Positions 1 to 8,522 of a stretch of DNA of 64,000 bases are shown one piece after another. Made by a program: the position numbers and the translations under genes. The notes under the pieces were generated by a model that saw nothing but the letters and a program-made list of their open reading frames with translations, had not been told where the DNA came from and ran no database searches. The stretch comes from Leeuwenhoekiella polynyae (lineage in GTDB: Bacteria > Bacteroidota > Bacteroidia > Flavobacteriales > Flavobacteriaceae): assembly GCF_042683665.1 (NCBI RefSeq), contig NZ_JBHUOO010000006.1; one strand, given 5' to 3'. Each line of letters starts with the position of its first letter. The first letter of the stretch is position 1.

Positions 1-190
1 TAAGTTATTATTTTCTTACAAGTTTTATCGATCTGAATATAGATCCAATCCTAATGAAATCTTAGCTCTTCCGAGGACAAAAAATTTATAATTAACCGGG
101 TCTCTGTAGATATCTTATTCATAACAATCTAAAATAAAGAGTGGTCTTAATTCAAATGAATAAAAAGATGAAAAAAAGTTTAAAACAAAA
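1..190. other. Left flank, probably host chromosome; no complete gene
   Basis: AT-rich DNA to the left of the tRNA-like sequence. On the minus strand about 29 codons (roughly 25-111) are open and end in TAA, but there is no start codon and an in-frame stop lies just upstream. It is at best the tail of a broken gene. The stretch is taken as chromosome because it lies on the 3' side of the tRNA-like sequence, where host DNA is expected after integration into a tRNA gene. I see no other feature. Confidence 0.4.
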
Positions 191-216
191 AAACCTCTGA
201 TTTTCATCAGAGGTTT
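191..216 (-). terminator. Intrinsic terminator downstream of the tRNA-Leu 3' end
   Basis: Perfect 10-bp inverted repeat (AAACCTCTGA / TCAGAGGTTT) with a 6-base loop. Read on the minus strand it is followed by a run of T. It lies 8 bases beyond the tRNA 3' end, as expected for a tRNA transcription unit. Confidence 0.8.
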
Positions 217-223
217 CTTGTTG

Positions 224-309
224 TACAGGCGGAGAGACTCGAACTCTCACACCTTGCGGCACTAGATCCTAAGTCTAGCGTACATTTGCCCAAACAGCAC
301 CAAAGCCAC
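224..309 (-). tRNA. tRNA-Leu(TAG)-like sequence with degraded acceptor strand; probable att site
   Basis: On the minus strand, 232-248 forms a perfect T arm (GAGAG-TTCGAGT-CTCTC), 249-261 a long class II variable arm, and 262-278 an anticodon arm (CTAGA-CTTAGGA-TCTAG) with anticodon TAG for Leu. The length to 309 is 86 nt, typical for tRNA-Leu, and a D stem can be drawn. The 5' acceptor strand (GTGGCTT), however, pairs with the 3' strand (CGCCTGT) almost only by wobble and has two mismatches, where ACAGGCG would be expected. No CCA is encoded, which is normal in Bacteroidetes. With an integrase gene 200 bp away, the intact 3' half (224-280) is best read as the attachment core of the ICE and the 5' half as element-derived or decayed. 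Confidence 0.55.
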
Positions 310-379
310 TCATTTTCAATTGATTATATAATATGTCATTTTCTTTGATATCATCTAATATCAATTGATTTCAACATTT

Positions 380-483
380 GTTGTACCTATGTTGTACCCA
401 GAGAAACTAATAAATTTGTATCTTTAGGGAAACTTTTTGGTAAACTAAACATTCAAAATTGAATGTTGTACCTATGTTGTACC
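380..483 (+). repeat. Two copies of a 19-bp repeat beside att, candidate integrase arm sites
   Basis: GTTGTACCTATGTTGTACC occurs at 380-398 and again, identically, at 465-483, 85 bp apart. Each copy is itself two GTTGTACC half-sites. A related GTTGTACA lies at 220-227, overlapping the tRNA 3' end. The array sits between the att core and the integrase start, the usual place for arm-type binding sites of tyrosine recombinases. It could also act as an operator for the integrase promoter. Confidence 0.55.
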
Positions 484-517
484 TGATTTGGCTTTCGTAC
501 GCAAAACTAGGTCAATT

Positions 518-1732
518 ATGTCATCAAACGCTAAAATAGTTCTTCGCAAAAAGCCTAATAAAGAAGGCTTGTATCCTCTTGCCATACGTATTACAAAAAA
601 TCGTCGCTCAACATACCAATATATAGGTCACTACATTGAATTGGAAGATTGGGATGAAAAGAATATTCGGGTTAAGAAATCACACATAAATTTCAAAACC
701 TTGAACAATTTGTTATCCTTGAAACTTTCTGAATTAAACAATGCTCTTATTACGCTTCAATCCGAACAAAAAGATGCTTCTGCCAATCAAATTAAGAAGG
801 AAATATATTCCTCCGGTATCAATGCTTCATTCTTTGAATTAGCACAAGAACATCTTGACGATTTAGAAAGTACAGAAAAGCTAAATCGTTTATCTACTGA
901 TAAAGCGTGGTTGAGCTTTATTATAAAATATCACAATTCGAAACAATTGTCTTTTCAAGAAATTGATGAACGTTTTCTTAAAAAACTGATGTTAACTTTA
1001 AAAGTTAAGTACTCCCTGTCTGAAACCTCAATAATGAACATTTTGGTATTTGTAAGGCTATTATTTAACAGAGCAATTAAATACAAAATTGTAAGCAGAG
1101 AATTATATCCCTTCGGTGGCGATAAAATAAAAATCAAATTTCCTGAAACTACCAAAGTCGGACTAAATATTTTAGAGATTCAACAAATTGAAAATTTGAT
1201 AAATCTCAAACCTTCTGAAATACATACTAGAAATGTTTGGCTTTTTAGTTTCAATTTTGCTGGTATGAGGGTTTCTGATGTTCTACGAACCAAATGGTCA
1301 GATATTTATGATAACAGGCTGCATTATAGAATGCATAAAAACGCAAAACTTCTATCATTAAAAATTCCTGAAAAAGTACTAAAGATTTTAGACCAATATA
1401 AAGATGATAAAAGAAGTGATGATGATTTTGTTTTCCCTGAATTGAAAAAGGCAGACCCTGAAAATGCGAAAGATTTATATAACAAGAGAAAAACTGCTAC
1501 AAAGAGGTTTAATGACAATCTAAAATCAATCTCTAAAAAGGCTAAAATAAATAAGAAAATAACGATGCACATAGCACGGCATAGTTTTGGAAATATTGCT
1601 GGGGATGCCATTCATCCGTTGATGCTACAGAAATTATATCGCCATAGTGATTTGAAAACCACCTTGAACTATCAAGCCAATTTCATCCATAAAGAGGCAG
1701 ATGATGCATTGGATAGTGTTATAAACTTTTGA
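518..1732 (+). CDS. int: Tyrosine recombinase (ICE integrase)
   Basis: Site-specific recombinase expected to integrate and excise the element at the adjacent tRNA-Leu. An N-terminal arm-binding domain (about residues 5-60) and a SAM-like core-binding domain (about 90-190) precede the catalytic domain. Visible catalytic residues are Arg in GMRVSDVL (near 250), His and Arg in HIARHSF (near 351-354), and His and the nucleophile Tyr in YRHSDLKTTLNY (near 376-385). I chose ATG 518 (404 aa). A TTG at 488 would add ten residues but overlaps the GTTGTACC repeat region. Transcription points away from att into the element. A strong terminator follows at 1748-1803. Confidence 0.93.
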   Translation: MSSNAKIVLRKKPNKEGLYPLAIRITKNRRSTYQYIGHYIELEDWDEKNIRVKKSHINFKTLNNLLSLKLSELNNALITLQSEQKDASANQIKKEIYSSGINASFFELAQEHLDDLESTEKLNRLSTDKAWLSFIIKYHNSKQLSFQEIDERFLKKLMLTLKVKYSLSETSIMNILVFVRLLFNRAIKYKIVSRELYPFGGDKIKIKFPETTKVGLNILEIQQIENLINLKPSEIHTRNVWLFSFNFAGMRVSDVLRTKWSDIYDNRLHYRMHKNAKLLSLKIPEKVLKILDQYKDDKRSDDDFVFPELKKADPENAKDLYNKRKTATKRFNDNLKSISKKAKINKKITMHIARHSFGNIAGDAIHPLMLQKLYRHSDLKTTLNYQANFIHKEADDALDSVINF

Positions 1733-1747
1733 GGAAATAAATAATTG

Positions 1748-1803
1748 AAGAGCGGATATTTTATTGCTATAAGTAGTTTAGCATATTCAAAATATCCGCT
1801 CTT
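1748..1803. terminator. Bidirectional terminator between int and mtfA
   Basis: Perfect 15-bp inverted repeat (AAGAGCGGATATTTT and its complement) around a 26-nt loop, between two convergent genes. The ends of the stem supply T-rich tails in both directions, so it can end both transcripts. Confidence 0.8.
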
Positions 1804-1844
1804 TACGATTTTCAATTACAGATTTAATCTCTCCTAAATAGAAA

Positions 1845-2630
1845 CTAATTTTTAATTGGATTTGCTAATTTTTGATTGAAGCATTTAACTAACATTTTAT
1901 AAAGTTCTGGATGTTTCTTTTTGAGCAAATCTGGGCGCTCGAAGAAATATTCTGAAGCTACTGCAAAGAATTCTGCTTGGTTTGTACCACCATATTTTCT
2001 GATATCAGAATGGTTGTCGTTTATGGCTTCTATTTCCTTATGAATTAAATTCAGCCAAGGTATTGCATATTGATGTTCTAATAATCGCTCTGGAACGCCA
2101 TCTGTTCTATCATCCAGCTTATCAATAAGGTGTACAAATTCGTGTATGCCTGTATTGCTTTTATCTGTTGTGTTTCTAAAACCGTGATACAATGCTTTTT
2201 TAGATAAAATCATTTGTTTCTCAAAACGTCCGTTCCCGACTATCCCACCAATATTGCGCGAGTTATCCTTACTGCTAAATTGCATATCTTCATTAAAATT
2301 ATCTGGGTATAAGAGGATTCCACTTAAATTAGTGTAATGCCATTCTTTAAAGCCGAAAACAGGAATTACCGCACTTGCTGCAATTAAAATTTTGTCTAAT
2401 TCTTCCAATTCAAACTGCACGCCATCTATATAAACCTCACTTAAAAACTGCATCATTTTTTGTTGAAAAACAAGTTGCCTGCCTTTTGAAAGATTTTTAT
2501 AATAAAGAACATTCTCCATTAATAATTTGTGCCAATGCTCTGGAAATGGCTTTACGCTATGCCGTTTCTCTTTTCGATAAAAATGAATAGCAAACAGAAG
2601 AATCACAACCAAAATTAAAATATAAACCAT
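1845..2630 (-). CDS. mtfA: MtfA-like zinc peptidase (M90 family)
   Basis: Resembles MtfA (Mlc titration factor A), a zinc-dependent peptidase. The metal-binding HExxH is at residues 163-167 (HEFVH), followed by an acidic stretch. A hydrophobic segment at residues 2-18 probably anchors the protein in the inner membrane, as in Bacteroidetes relatives; enterobacterial MtfA is soluble. The length of 261 aa fits the family. It is the last gene of the leftward copper cluster, 14 bp from the copper chaperone gene, so it may be co-transcribed. A copper-specific role is inference only. Confidence 0.82.
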   Translation of the reverse strand: MVYILILVVILLFAIHFYRKEKRHSVKPFPEHWHKLLMENVLYYKNLSKGRQLVFQQKMMQFLSEVYIDGVQFELEELDKILIAASAVIPVFGFKEWHYTNLSGILLYPDNFNEDMQFSSKDNSRNIGGIVGNGRFEKQMILSKKALYHGFRNTTDKSNTGIHEFVHLIDKLDDRTDGVPERLLEHQYAIPWLNLIHKEIEAINDNHSDIRKYGGTNQAEFFAVASEYFFERPDLLKKKHPELYKMLVKCFNQKLANPIKN

Positions 2631-2644
2631 ATTATAGCGAGGTA

Positions 2645-2857
2645 TTAATCTACAGGTTCCGCTTTAAAGCCTACCTTTTGCAAGGTAGCCTTTACATCTT
2701 CTTCTGAAGCACCATCGCTTTCTATGGTTAAAATTTTATCAGGATTAGCGGTATCCACTTCCCAACTTTCGACACCTTCTTGCTTGTTTAAAAAAGGGGT
2801 CACTTTTGATACACAACCACCACAATTGATATTTGTTTTAAATTTTAAAGTTTTCAT
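2645..2857 (-). CDS. copZ: CopZ-like heavy-metal-associated (HMA) chaperone
   Basis: A 70-residue single HMA domain with the metal-binding motif NINCGGC near residues 9-15, replacing the common MxCxxC. It is expected to bind Cu(I) in the cytoplasm and hand it to the P-type ATPase encoded 23 bp upstream in the same direction. The size matches stand-alone Atx1/CopZ chaperones. It is probably co-transcribed with copA and mtfA. Confidence 0.88.
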   Translation of the reverse strand: MKTLKFKTNINCGGCVSKVTPFLNKQEGVESWEVDTANPDKILTIESDGASEEDVKATLQKVGFKAEPVD

Positions 2858-2880
2858 TGTATTTGAATTTATAATTAATA

Positions 2881-5151
2881 TTAAAGTTTTACTCCTTTAA
2901 GCCTTAAACTATTTAGAACTACAGATACGCTACTGAAAGCCATTGCCATTCCCGCAATCATTGGGTCCAATAAAAATCCATTTACGGGATACAAAACGCC
3001 TGCTGCAATTGGAATACCAATAAGATTATAAATGAATGCCCAAAATAGATTCTGACGTATGCCCAACACGGTTCTTTTCGATAGTTCCAAAGCTTTGGGA
3101 ATAGATTGCAAATCTGACGTTATCAATGTCATTTTCGCGACGTCCATTGCTATATCAGACCCTTTACCCATTGCTATACTTACATTGGCCTGTGCCAAAG
3201 CGTGCGAATCGTTGATACCATCGCCCACCATTGCGACTATCTTTCCATCAGCTTGCAATTTTTCAACAAAAGCTGCTTTCTGTGAAGGCATCACTTCTCC
3301 TTGGTAATTTGTTATTCCTACTTGTTTTGCGACAGCAGATGCGGTTTTATTGTTATCTCCAGTAAGCATATAGACTTCGATGCCTCTGTCTTGAAGTGTT
3401 TCTATAGCTTTTTTTGAAGTTTCTTTAATCTTGTCAGCAATGGCGAGTATCGCCAGCACTTGTTTTTCATTGCCAAAGAAAATGACCGTTTTAGCCTGCT
3501 CTTCGAGACTTTCTGCCGTTTGCATTAAGGAAGCGTCGATTTGAATATTCTTTTCAACCATTAGCTTATGGTTTCCAACATAGTATTTTGAACCATTTTC
3601 TGTTTGAGCTTTTACCCCCTTTCCTGTGATACTTTCGAAGGAAGCCATTTCAGTTTGTTCAACATTTTCATCTTTTAAGTGGTTGACTACAGCCCCTGCC
3701 AAGGGATGTTCTGACTGTGCTTCGATAGCCAAAAGAATTTCCTTGTAATCGTTCTGATTTTCAAGCTTGTCCTTCCAAAGTATGTCGGTTACCAAAGGTT
3801 TTCCTTCAGTAATCGTACCCGTTTTATCAAGGATTACTGCATTCACTTTATGGCCAAGCTCTAAACTTTCGGCATCCTTTATCAAAATATTATTTTCAGC
3901 GCCTTTACCGATACCCACCATAATGGCAGTAGGTGTGGCCAATCCCAATGCGCAAGGACAAGCGATAACCAACACGGCTACAGAAGTTAATAAGGCTTGT
4001 GAAAAACCATTATCGCCTCCAATTGATATCCATACAATAAAGGTAATAATGGAAATAGCCAACACAACGGGAACAAATATTCCAGCAATTTTATCGACCA
4101 GTTTCTGAACAGGCGCCTTGCTTCCTTGAGCTTCCTGAACCATTTTAATGATTTGTGATAGTAAGGTTTCTCCACCTACTTTTTCGGCAGTAAATTGAAA
4201 GCTCCCTTTTTGATTTACCGTGCCTGCAAATACTTTTTCATCAGTTGATTTTTCTACTGGAACAGGTTCTCCCGTAATCATACTTTCATCTACATACGAG
4301 CTTCCCTTGGAAACTTCTCCATCCACAGGAATCTTTTCTCCGGGACGCACCAAAATGGTCTGGCCAACTTGCACGGATGAAATAGGAATTTCCTTTTCTT
4401 CTCCATTCTCAATGATTTTAAGGGTTTTAGGCTGAAGACCCATTAATTTTTTGATGGCTGAAGACGTATTGGATTTTGCCTTTTCTTCCAATAGTTTCCC
4501 CAAGGAAATAAAGGTTATAATTACCGTAGCCGCTTCATAATAAACGTGAGGTTCAATACCACGACTCAACCAAGATTCTGGAAAAAAGGTATTGAATACA
4601 CTAAAGATAAAAGCGATTCCTGTGCTCAAAGCTACCAAGGTATCCATATTTGCTTTACCGTGTTTGGCTTGCTTGAAAGCATTGATGAAAAAGCTACGAC
4701 CGAACCAAAAAAGAATTGGAAAAGTTAACACCAAAGAAATCCACTTACCTGGTTCCCATTGCATAAAAAACATTCCTAATACAAAAATGGGTAGCGTAAG
4801 TATAGCCGACCAGATAGTACGGCTTTTTATGTCCTGATAATGTTTTTGCTGAAGTTCTTGTTGTACTTCCGAAGGATTTTCTGTATCTATAATAATATCA
4901 TAGCCTACCTCGCGAAGTGCATTTTGAAGTTGATTAGGACTCAACGCTTTGTCGTATTCCACAAGAACAGAACTATTAGCGAAATTGACGCTGGCATCAA
5001 ACACTCCTTCTGTGTGTTTTAAAACAGATTCAACGCTCGCTGCACACGATGCGCAGGTCATTCCCGTAACAGGAAATGATTCTTTTATTCCCTGTTTTTG
5101 CTTCTTTTCTTTGGTTTCAAATATGTTGATTGTCTCCATAATCGTATTCAT
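2881..5151 (-). CDS. copA: Copper-exporting P1B-type ATPase CopA
   Basis: Pumps Cu(I) out of the cytoplasm. One N-terminal HMA domain carries MTCASC at residues 31-36. The A-domain has TGEP (293-296), the transport site is CPC (398-400), the phosphorylation site is DKTGT (442-446), and the hinge GDGIND comes later. The length of 756 aa is usual for a one-HMA CopA. ATG 5151 is used, with an in-frame ATG at 5139 also possible. The gene heads the copA-copZ-mtfA group. The 234-bp upstream region carries a motif (5203-5227) shared with the region upstream of the Cys-rich copper protein. Confidence 0.95.
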   Translation of the reverse strand: MNTIMETINIFETKEKKQKQGIKESFPVTGMTCASCAASVESVLKHTEGVFDASVNFANSSVLVEYDKALSPNQLQNALREVGYDIIIDTENPSEVQQELQQKHYQDIKSRTIWSAILTLPIFVLGMFFMQWEPGKWISLVLTFPILFWFGRSFFINAFKQAKHGKANMDTLVALSTGIAFIFSVFNTFFPESWLSRGIEPHVYYEAATVIITFISLGKLLEEKAKSNTSSAIKKLMGLQPKTLKIIENGEEKEIPISSVQVGQTILVRPGEKIPVDGEVSKGSSYVDESMITGEPVPVEKSTDEKVFAGTVNQKGSFQFTAEKVGGETLLSQIIKMVQEAQGSKAPVQKLVDKIAGIFVPVVLAISIITFIVWISIGGDNGFSQALLTSVAVLVIACPCALGLATPTAIMVGIGKGAENNILIKDAESLELGHKVNAVILDKTGTITEGKPLVTDILWKDKLENQNDYKEILLAIEAQSEHPLAGAVVNHLKDENVEQTEMASFESITGKGVKAQTENGSKYYVGNHKLMVEKNIQIDASLMQTAESLEEQAKTVIFFGNEKQVLAILAIADKIKETSKKAIETLQDRGIEVYMLTGDNNKTASAVAKQVGITNYQGEVMPSQKAAFVEKLQADGKIVAMVGDGINDSHALAQANVSIAMGKGSDIAMDVAKMTLITSDLQSIPKALELSKRTVLGIRQNLFWAFIYNLIGIPIAAGVLYPVNGFLLDPMIAGMAMAFSSVSVVLNSLRLKGVKL

Positions 5152-5202
5152 CTTAATACATCACAAATTTTAGGATTTAAAGTTTTTAATATATTACGTT
5201 AT

Positions 5203-5227
5203 ATGCTGAATGAATTGTAGAATTTGC
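5203..5227 (+). promoter_or_regulatory. Candidate copper-regulator operator, copy 1 (upstream of copA)
   Basis: A 25-bp stretch beginning ATGCTGAATGAATTGT matches 5806-5830 (ATGCCGAATGATTTGT...) at 21 of 25 bases. It lies 52 bp upstream of the copA start, and the other copy lies 100 bp upstream of the DUF326 gene. Both copies have the same orientation relative to the genes. The adjacent HMA-AraC regulator is the obvious candidate binder. This is inferred, not demonstrated. Confidence 0.45.
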
Positions 5228-5302
5228 TTGTTAAGGGTCACCAATATGTAATTTTCCCAAGTTTCCGATACAAACAAGATAACTTATACCCGATTTTTTA
5301 TA

Positions 5303-5359
5303 AAACAAAAGACTACAATGTGAGTTGTAGCCTTTCGGAATTTGAGGTTGTTGCACCTC
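5303..5359 (-). terminator. Hairpin pair downstream of the Cys-rich copper gene
   Basis: Two small inverted repeats follow the stop at 5386 in the direction of transcription: GAGGT/ACCTC (5344-5359), then CTACAA/TTGTAG (5313-5330). On the minus strand the second is followed by a T-rich run, so it is a plausible terminator. Confidence 0.5.
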
Positions 5360-5385
5360 ACTATAATGAATTGAGATAAGTTGTA

Positions 5386-5706
5386 TTATTTTAAATATTC
5401 GTTACAAGCTTCCTCACATTTTCTACAGGCATCTGCACATTCTTGACAGTGTTTGTGGTCGTGCTTGGCACATACATCAGCGCATTTTTTACAGATATCA
5501 CGGCATTGTTCTACCATACCTCTAACATCTTTATAATTTGACGCAAGCAAATTTGCTGTTGCACTACAGATTGCAGCACAAGCCCTATCAGTTCTTATAC
5601 AATCTACCATCATCTTGACGTTTTCTTCGCCAAGACAAGCATCTGCACAGTAATTACAATGTGCTACACAATTGTTTAAAGCTTCGATTAATTTTGAATT
5701 TTTCAT
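5386..5706 (-). CDS. Cys-rich four-helix bundle copper-binding protein (DUF326)
   Basis: A 106-residue protein with about 17 cysteines in CxxxC and CxxC spacing over most of its length, and a few His. This is the pattern of DUF326 / copper storage (Csp-like) four-helix bundles that hold many Cu(I) ions inside the bundle. No signal peptide is visible, so cytosolic copper buffering is likely. It sits between copA and an HMA-AraC regulator gene, all leftward. A copy of the candidate operator lies upstream at 5806-5830. Confidence 0.88.
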   Translation of the reverse strand: MKNSKLIEALNNCVAHCNYCADACLGEENVKMMVDCIRTDRACAAICSATANLLASNYKDVRGMVEQCRDICKKCADVCAKHDHKHCQECADACRKCEEACNEYLK

Positions 5707-5805
5707 AAATATATTAGAATTTAAATTGTTAAAAATAGTCCACTACTATAGCGGATATTACTAAAGACAATTTAATGTATGTAATATCGTTTTTTGTTAT
5801 AAAAT

Positions 5806-5830
5806 ATGCCGAATGATTTGTAAAATTTTC
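5806..5830 (+). promoter_or_regulatory. Candidate copper-regulator operator, copy 2
   Basis: Second copy of the motif at 5203-5227, starting ATGCCGAATGATTTGT. It lies between the DUF326 gene start (5706) and the regulator stop (5850). A shorter match, ATGCCGAATACAAAC, is at 32366-32380, upstream of the HYC_CC_PP gene. Confidence 0.45.
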
Positions 5831-5849
5831 GGATTAACAGAATTTAACA

Positions 5850-6416
5850 TCATATTTTATCCAAATATTTACGATTCTGATTTGTGCTTTTTTTAAACTG
5901 TGTAGGTGTCATTCCTGTAACCTTTTTAAATTGATTGCTTAAGTATGCAACACTACTATAATGAAGTTTAAATGCTATTTCACTCAAGGTTAATTCATCG
6001 TAAACTATAAGTTCTTTAACACGTTCAATTTTCTGGTTTATGATGTACTGCTCGAACGTAATATTTTCTACCGACGAAAAAAGTGAACTTAAATATTTGT
6101 AGTCCAAGTGAAGTTCGCCTGTAACAATATCTGCCCATTTGAAATCGAGCTCCTCGGAAGAATGATGGATTTTATCTACAACCAATGTTTTCATTTGTTC
6201 AATAAGTTGACTTTTACGGTCGTCAATCAAACTAAAACCTGAATTTTGAAGCGCTTTGGAAAGACTATTTTTTGTGTTGGGACTTAACGATGAAACTAAT
6301 TTAACCTCCCCCAATTTTATAGAAACATACAGTATTTTAAGTTGTTCCAAAATATTGGAAACTGCTGAGATACATCTTGGGCAGACCATATTTTTAATAT
6401 GGATAGTCTCATTCAT
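5850..6416 (-). CDS. HMA-like domain / AraC-type HTH regulator (putative copper sensor)
   Basis: A 188-residue protein of two parts. Residues 1-75 look like a ferredoxin-like HMA domain with the start IHIKNMVCPRC (Cys12, Cys15). Residues about 125-182 are an AraC/XylS helix-turn-helix (LSEIAFKLHYSSVAYLSNQF ... GMTPTQFKK). The simplest reading is that Cu(I) binding to the CxxC tunes DNA binding, replacing the usual CueR or CsoR sensors, neither of which is seen here. A paralogue of exactly the same length is at 26191-26757. It lies between the Cys-rich copper gene and the CusB gene. The family assignment is strong; the sensing role is inference. Confidence 0.85.
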   Translation of the reverse strand: MNETIHIKNMVCPRCISAVSNILEQLKILYVSIKLGEVKLVSSLSPNTKNSLSKALQNSGFSLIDDRKSQLIEQMKTLVVDKIHHSSEELDFKWADIVTGELHLDYKYLSSLFSSVENITFEQYIINQKIERVKELIVYDELTLSEIAFKLHYSSVAYLSNQFKKVTGMTPTQFKKSTNQNRKYLDKI

Positions 6417-6428
6417 ATAGTACTTGTT

Positions 6429-6605
6429 TCAAAATAATTTTAATCCAGATTTGTATAGAGAATAATAAACGGCAGCTGTTGCAGCAACTACAAAAATCAA
6501 TACTATCACAACTAAAGCTATAATTTTATCTTTTTTTGGAATATCACTTTTAGGCTGATGTTTCTTTCTGTCATTTTTTCTTCTATTTCTTCTACTCTCA
6601 CTCAT
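6429..6605 (-). CDS. Small single-pass membrane protein
   Basis: A 58-residue reading frame: a highly basic N-terminus (MSESRRNRRKNDRKKH...), one hydrophobic segment at about residues 28-50 and a short Lys-containing tail. It fills the gap between the cusB stop (6670) and the regulator start (6416), in the same direction. The clean positive-inside topology and intergenic fit argue that it is real. I do not recognise a family. Confidence 0.55.
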   Translation of the reverse strand: MSESRRNRRKNDRKKHQPKSDIPKKDKIIALVVIVLIFVVAATAAVYYSLYKSGLKLF

Positions 6606-6669
6606 CCTCGTTCTCCTTCAAAAAATCAAGATGACTAATTTAAACTACCCAATTAAGTATAGTTTTAAA

Positions 6670-8454
6670 CTATTGTACGGTTTCTGTTACTTCACCACAG
6701 TTTAGCATTGCTTGTCCGTAGTAGGGATTTTGTATTTCTTTTTCCGTGCTCAACCAATATGCGCCTTCATTATTATTTGCCATTGGACAAAAATCTATGT
6801 AAATTTCTTGGTTGATGCCAAACGCTTTCATTGCATTTATGAGGTGTGCTGAAAGACTGATAAAATGATTTCTCTGGGTTTTAATATCGGATGTCTGGGC
6901 AATTTCATTTGAGGAAGCCTTCAATTCTTTTTCAAGTTGCGCCCAGTGGTTATTCGCATTTTTATCCTTTAGCAAAGCAAGGTCAACTTGTGTTAAACTT
7001 TTCTGTAAGGTCTGTGCGGCCGTTTTTGCTTTTTCACTTTGGTCGTTTGTCAATGCTGTTTTAAGCATAATATAATCATCAAAAACTGTTTTGAGCTGCT
7101 CTTGGAATTTGGAAGCTACATCCATACGTTTGGCGGCATCAACTGTGTTGTTTAAATTTTCCATTCCCAAATGCCCTTCGTGACCTGTCATTGTTTTACC
7201 ACCTGATGCATTCATCATAGATTTTTTTCCTTGTAACTGTGCAGCGGCATCTACGGTAAATGTTCCGTTGGTTACCACTTCATCGCCGTTAGAAAGCCCT
7301 TCGATAATGGTATAGTTCTCACCATTTTTCGTTCCCAAAGTCACTTCTTGCATTTCAAAAACGGGTTCATTGGGATTGGTCTTTACGTACACCAATGAGC
7401 GCTCGCCTGTCCACATTACTGCCGTTGCAGGTATGCTTATCGCAATTTCCATAGTATTGCCTTTTGTCATTGCCACTTTTGCGGTTACGAACATTCCTGG
7501 TTTTAATAGATTTTCCTTATTGTTCAATGTGGCGCGCACTGAAACAGTTCTGGACTTTGTATTCAAAGTAGGGTCGATAAATGAAACTGATGCTTCAAAT
7601 TCTTTATTGGGATAAGCGTTACTAGTGATTGTTACCTTTTGACCTTCCTTTAGTTGCGAGATTTGTCTTTCGTAGGCGTCAAACATTGCCCAAACAGTAC
7701 CCAAATCACTTACTTTAACAATGGGCTGGCCTTGTTTTACATAGTCGCCTTCTTCTGCCATTTTTTGGGAAACGGTGCCTGAAACAGTTGCATAAATCGG
7801 AAAATTTTCCCGCACCTTGCCAGAACTTTCTATTTGGTCTATTTGGCTTTCAGAAAGTTTCCACAATTTTAATTTGTTTCGAACTGCTTTGTATAAACCT
7901 GGTTGTGATTCTTTCAGGTCAGAAGCAGTTAAAAGTTCTTGTTGGGCAGCAACGAGCGTTGGTGCATAAATCGTTGCCAACAACTGTCCTTTTCGTACTT
8001 CTTCGCCCGTGAAATTGACATTCAACTTTTCAATACGTCCTTCAAAATAGCTTGCCTGTACCGCATTGGCTTCTTCGTTGGCCATTATTTTTCCGGAAAG
8101 TGTTATTTTGTTATCGTCGGTTCCTGAAATATTTCCTACAATTGTAGTTTGGATATTCGCCAGTGCCATTGCATTGTCGCTCATTTTTATTTCGTTCATT
8201 GCAAGCCCTTCCGCACCAGTTTCGGCGGGAATTAAATCCATACCGCATATTGGGCAGTCGCCAGGTTCTGGTTGCATAATCTGTGGGTGCATTGAACAGG
8301 TCCACATTTGATGTTCTTCGGAGTGGTTAACGTCTTCGCTCAAATCTGTTACTTTCTTGCTGTTTACGGAACCTTCCGCAGAAGGGCCAAAAAAGACATA
8401 GCCCAAGACCAATCCTATGGCTAAAATTGCGGTATAAATGATGTATTTTTTCAT
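6670..8454 (-). CDS. cusB: CusB-type RND periplasmic adaptor with HMBD and DUF3347 domains
   Basis: Membrane-fusion adaptor linking a CusA-type pump to a TolC-type channel. Order: N-terminal membrane segment (4-20); heavy-metal-binding domain with CSMHP and CPICGMDL (about 53-78); barrel-sandwich and beta-barrel adaptor core (about 95-410); C-terminal DUF3347 module (about 455-594) ending with FCPM, WLS, NPYYG and LNCG. The last module is shared with the proteins at 21782 and 22819 and may act like CusF. At 594 aa it is longer than E. coli CusB because of the extra domains. The pump gene cusA is 20 kb away, so the system is split. Confidence 0.9.
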   Translation of the reverse strand: MKKYIIYTAILAIGLVLGYVFFGPSAEGSVNSKKVTDLSEDVNHSEEHQMWTCSMHPQIMQPEPGDCPICGMDLIPAETGAEGLAMNEIKMSDNAMALANIQTTIVGNISGTDDNKITLSGKIMANEEANAVQASYFEGRIEKLNVNFTGEEVRKGQLLATIYAPTLVAAQQELLTASDLKESQPGLYKAVRNKLKLWKLSESQIDQIESSGKVRENFPIYATVSGTVSQKMAEEGDYVKQGQPIVKVSDLGTVWAMFDAYERQISQLKEGQKVTITSNAYPNKEFEASVSFIDPTLNTKSRTVSVRATLNNKENLLKPGMFVTAKVAMTKGNTMEIAISIPATAVMWTGERSLVYVKTNPNEPVFEMQEVTLGTKNGENYTIIEGLSNGDEVVTNGTFTVDAAAQLQGKKSMMNASGGKTMTGHEGHLGMENLNNTVDAAKRMDVASKFQEQLKTVFDDYIMLKTALTNDQSEKAKTAAQTLQKSLTQVDLALLKDKNANNHWAQLEKELKASSNEIAQTSDIKTQRNHFISLSAHLINAMKAFGINQEIYIDFCPMANNNEGAYWLSTEKEIQNPYYGQAMLNCGEVTETVQ

Positions 8455-8522
8455 AGTATATTTTTTTATTTCTTTATAAAACCCAACAGATTTTAAGACC
8501 AGTTAGGTTTTGGTAATTATTA

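Noticed and set aside
25..111. A 29-codon minus-strand open stretch in the left flank
   Set aside because: No start codon and an upstream stop; could be the tail of a truncated chromosomal gene but the evidence is too thin for a gene call.
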